A stretch of DNA of 64,000 nucleotides from contig CALWQP010000004.1 in the NCBI GenBank assembly GCA_944383695.1, forward strand, positions 47,515 to 111,514, in the 5' to 3' direction. Shown here piece after piece: positions 61,559-64,000 of the stretch. A program made the position numbers and the translations under genes. Under the pieces are notes generated by a model. That model was not told the DNA's origin. It saw only the letters and a program-made list of their open reading frames with translations, and made no database searches. The DNA comes from an uncultured Mediterraneibacter sp. (GTDB taxonomy: Bacteria > Bacillota > Clostridia > Lachnospirales > Lachnospiraceae). Position 1 is the first letter of the stretch; each line of letters opens with the position of its first letter.

Positions 61559-62554
61559 ATGGGATTTATTGATGAGATCAAGGCAAGGGCGAAAGCGGAC
61601 AGGAAGACGATCGTCCTTCCCGAGACAGAGGACGAAAGAACTTATAAGGCGGCTGAAGCGGTGTTAAAAGAGGGAATCGCTGACCTTATTCTCGTTGGGA
61701 GCAAAGAGGAAATCGAAAAGAATAAAGGTACATATGACATTTCCGGTGCCTCGATCGTAGATCCGGCAGTGAGCGGCAAGACAGAAAGCTATATTGCCAA
61801 GCTGGTGGAGTTGAGGCAGAAAAAAGGAATGACAGAAGAGCAGGCAAGAGAACTTCTTCTTAACAATTACCTGTATTATGGAGTCATGATGGTGAAGATG
61901 GGAGATGCTGACGGAATGGTTTCAGGAGCATGTCATTCCACAGCAGACACGCTTCGGCCATGTCTTCAGATTTTAAAGACAAAACCGGGCACAAAGCTGG
62001 TTTCTGCCTTTTTCCTTATGGTCGTTCCGGATTGTGATATGGGAGCAAATGGTACATTTATCTTTGGTGATGCAGGACTGGAGCAGAATCCGGATTCCGA
62101 GAAACTGGCATATATCGCACTTTCTTCCGCTGAATCCTTCCGCACATTGACAGGAAAGGAGCCGGTCGTGGCGATGCTTTCCCACTCTACAAAGGGCAGT
62201 GCGAAGCATGCGGATGTAGATAAAGTTGTTGAGGCGACAAGGCTTGCACACGAATTCGCACCGGACCTGAAACTGGACGGAGAGCTGCAGCTCGATGCAG
62301 CGATCGTACCGGAGGTCGGCGCGTCAAAAGCTCCGGGCAGCGAGGTGGCAGGACATGCCAACGTATTGATCTTCCCGGATCTGGATGCAGGAAATATCGG
62401 CTATAAGCTTGTGCAGAGACTTGGCAGGGCTGAAGCCTACGGTCCACTGACCCAGGGAATCGCGGCTCCGGTCAACGATCTGTCCCGCGGATGCAGTGCG
62501 GAGGATATTGTAGGGGTAGTAGCGATCACCGCTGTCCAGGCACAGGCAATGTAA
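61559..62554 (+). CDS. pta: Phosphate acetyltransferase
   Basis: A 331-residue short-form Pta converting acetyl-CoA and phosphate to acetyl phosphate. It has IVLPETEDERTYKAAEAVL at the N terminus, ADGMVSGACHSTADTLRP, and the C-terminal GPLTQGIAAPVNDLSRGC with the catalytic Ser/Arg/Asp region. It lacks the long N-terminal regulatory domains of the enterobacterial form. GGTGG lies ahead of the ATG. It forms an acetate-producing operon with ackA. Confidence 0.97.
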   Translation: MGFIDEIKARAKADRKTIVLPETEDERTYKAAEAVLKEGIADLILVGSKEEIEKNKGTYDISGASIVDPAVSGKTESYIAKLVELRQKKGMTEEQARELLLNNYLYYGVMMVKMGDADGMVSGACHSTADTLRPCLQILKTKPGTKLVSAFFLMVVPDCDMGANGTFIFGDAGLEQNPDSEKLAYIALSSAESFRTLTGKEPVVAMLSHSTKGSAKHADVDKVVEATRLAHEFAPDLKLDGELQLDAAIVPEVGASKAPGSEVAGHANVLIFPDLDAGNIGYKLVQRLGRAEAYGPLTQGIAAPVNDLSRGCSAEDIVGVVAITAVQAQAM

Positions 62555-62607
62555 CAAGGCAGGATGAGTCCTGTAAAAATATAATGAAGCATTTGGGAGG
62601 AAAGAAA

Positions 62608-63804
62608 ATGAACGTATTAGTAATCAACTGTGGAAGTTCTTCACTGAAGTTCCAGCTTATCAACGCAGTGTCAGAAGAAGTGCTGGCAAAAGGAATCTGC
62701 GAGAGGATCGGCATTGACGGAAGACTGACTTATCAGCCTGAGGGCGGAGAGAAAGAAAAGTCAGACAAGCCGATGCCGACACATACAGAGGCAATCCAGT
62801 TTGTGATCGAGGCGCTGATGAATCCGGAGACAGGCGTTGTGAAAGACCTGCATGAGATCGGGGCGGTTGGGCACCGGGTGGTGCACGGCGGAGAAAAATT
62901 CGCGTCTTCTGTCGTTATCACAGAAGAAGTGAAGCAGGCAGTGACAGAGTGCAATGAGCTGGCGCCGCTTCACAATCCGGCGAACCTGATCGGCATCGAG
63001 GCATGTGAGAGGCTGATGCCGGGTACGCCCATGGTTGCAGTATTTGACACAGCTTTCCACCAGACAATGCCGGAAAAAGCATATATGTACGGACTCCCAT
63101 ATGAATATTATGAGAAATATAAGGTCCGCCGCTATGGTTTCCATGGTACAAGCCACAGCTATGTATCCAAAAAAGCGGCGGAGCTCATGGAAAAACCTTA
63201 CGATCAGCTCAAAACGATCGTTTGCCATCTCGGAAACGGCTCCAGTGTAACAGCCGTTCTGAACGGTGAATCCGTTGATACGTCTATGGGGCTGACGCCG
63301 CTGGAAGGACTCGTGATGGGTACGCGTTCCGGTGATGTCGATCCCGCGATCCTGGAGTTCCTCGCACAGAAGGAAGGCATTGATATTCCTGAGATCATGG
63401 ATATCCTCAACAAGAAATCAGGAGTGTTCGGTCTCTCAGGAGAGCTTTCCAGTGATTTCCGTGATCTGACGGATGCCATGAATGCAGGGGATAAAAAAGC
63501 AAAAATCGCCATGGACGTATTTTCCTACCGTGTTGCAAAATATATCGGCTCTTACGTGGCTGCGATGAACGGAGTAGATGATATCGTGTTTACAGCGGGA
63601 ATCGGCGAGAATGACGATTACGTGAGAGAGCAGGTGTGCAGTTATCTTGATTATCTTGGAGTGATATTTAATAAGGAGCTCAACAAGGGATTGAGAGGCA
63701 GACAGGTAGAGCTCTCAATGCCAGGTTCCAAGGTGCGGGTATTTGTTATTCCGACAAACGAGGAACTTGCGATCGCAAGAGAGACTCTTGCTCTTGTGAA
63801 ATAA
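62608..63804 (+). CDS. ackA: Acetate kinase
   Basis: A 398-residue kinase that makes ATP and acetate from acetyl phosphate. It starts VLVINCGSSSLKFQL, has GHRVVHGG, FHGTSHSYVS, GNGSSVTAV and FTAGIGEND. It is complete. Start: the ATG at 62608 behind GGGAGG; upstream in-frame codons run into the pta gene and lack a ribosome binding site. A terminator follows. Confidence 0.97.
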   Translation: MNVLVINCGSSSLKFQLINAVSEEVLAKGICERIGIDGRLTYQPEGGEKEKSDKPMPTHTEAIQFVIEALMNPETGVVKDLHEIGAVGHRVVHGGEKFASSVVITEEVKQAVTECNELAPLHNPANLIGIEACERLMPGTPMVAVFDTAFHQTMPEKAYMYGLPYEYYEKYKVRRYGFHGTSHSYVSKKAAELMEKPYDQLKTIVCHLGNGSSVTAVLNGESVDTSMGLTPLEGLVMGTRSGDVDPAILEFLAQKEGIDIPEIMDILNKKSGVFGLSGELSSDFRDLTDAMNAGDKKAKIAMDVFSYRVAKYIGSYVAAMNGVDDIVFTAGIGENDDYVREQVCSYLDYLGVIFNKELNKGLRGRQVELSMPGSKVRVFVIPTNEELAIARETLALVK

Positions 63805-63820
63805 ACATGGGATCGGGATA

Positions 63821-63865
63821 GGACAGGGAAGCTCCGGAAACGGGGCGTACCTGTCCGTCTTTTGT
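63821..63865 (+). terminator. Terminator after ackA
   Basis: Outer stem GGACAGG (63821-63827) with CCTGTCC (63850-63856), inner GCTCC/GGGGC stem, followed by GTCTTTTGT. Confidence 0.8.
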
Positions 63866-63923
63866 AAAGGTTTTTCATCAAAATTCCCGAAAATTTTCTG
63901 TTCTTTGTTTTGTGTTTTTGTGG

Positions 63924-63990
63924 TGTCAATAACTTTTGAAAATGTCACTTTTTAATTTTTAGATTTGTTTGAGAAAATGTCACTTTTCTA
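63924..63990. repeat. Three TGTCA-type repeats at the right edge
   Basis: TGTCAATAACTTTT (63924-63937), and two copies of the 15-mer GAAAATGTCACTTTT (63938-63952 and 63973-63987, 35 bp apart). They lie beyond the ackA terminator, and the window ends before any gene they may belong to. They could be operator repeats of the next gene or the tip of an IS21-like element. Confidence 0.6.
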
Positions 63991-64000
63991 AGAGGGCTTT

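Noticed and set aside
1..64000. CRISPR arrays, prophage, integrons, tRNA or rRNA genes
   Set aside because: No regularly spaced repeats, no phage or integrase genes and no tRNA- or rRNA-like stretches were recognised.

Overview
The window is about 64 kb of chromosome from an anaerobic, low-to-mid GC Gram-positive bacterium, most likely a member of the Lachnospiraceae (class Clostridia). This rests on several signs: strong AGGAGG ribosome binding sites, a single-chain clostridial-type FGAM synthase, a sodium-pumping decarboxylase cluster, a ferredoxin-dependent indolepyruvate oxidoreductase, an HPr lacking the regulatory serine, the order tmcAL-mgtE-pta-ackA, and lipoproteins in place of periplasmic proteins. 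The genus cannot be fixed from the sequence alone. Almost all of the window is ordinary, tightly packed chromosome. There is no prophage, CRISPR array, tRNA or rRNA.

Left part (1-17.4 kb). The 3' end of mfd is followed by a PrsA/SurA-like foldase lipoprotein. Next comes a more AT-rich block with a DUF6273-like lipoprotein and a 1268-residue surface protein (von Willebrand A domain, GxSxG hydrolase-like region, Gly/Thr-rich repeats, C-terminal anchor). It is driven from a promoter whose leader can fold into a pseudoknot just ahead of the ribosome binding site. A flavodiiron protein, a cytidylate-kinase-like protein and an ArsC/Spx-like protein follow. Then comes a six-gene aryl-acid cluster: two phenylacetate-CoA ligases, indolepyruvate oxidoreductase alpha and beta, and two tandem-ACT proteins.

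Middle (17.4-38.7 kb). This holds a cold shock protein, ptsH-ptsI, and a five-gene sodium-translocating biotin decarboxylase operon with two different carboxyltransferase subunits. A secreted sialidase with two N-terminal repeat modules, an M24 aminopeptidase, an RpiR regulator and a BaiN/YhiN flavoprotein follow. Next is a radical-SAM/DUF4130 DNA-repair pair under two LexA-type boxes, then a nuclease-helicase fusion with its own promoter, a LysR regulator and a TIGR01906 membrane protein.

Right part (38.8-64 kb). This is mainly biosynthesis: purL, aroC, an L,D-transpeptidase, tgt, yajC, and a branched-chain amino acid/serine operon (leuB-ilvD-ilvB-serC-serA). A glutamate-precursor operon follows: a Re-citrate-synthase-like enzyme, a GntR regulator and NADP isocitrate dehydrogenase, under a 30-bp palindromic operator. 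tmcAL, mgtE and pta-ackA complete the gene set. The 10-bp core of that operator recurs in the pta promoter, and a Rex-like site lies upstream of it. The right edge carries three TGTCA-type repeats that may be a regulatory region or the tip of an insertion sequence.

The genes fit a gut fermenter that takes sugars through the PTS, gains energy from acetate formation and sodium-pumping decarboxylation, exchanges aryl acids with aromatic amino acids, and acts on host or dietary glycans with a secreted sialidase. The most useful leads are the SOS-linked radical-SAM repair operon, the pseudoknot leader of the surface-protein locus, and the shared GntR-type operator.
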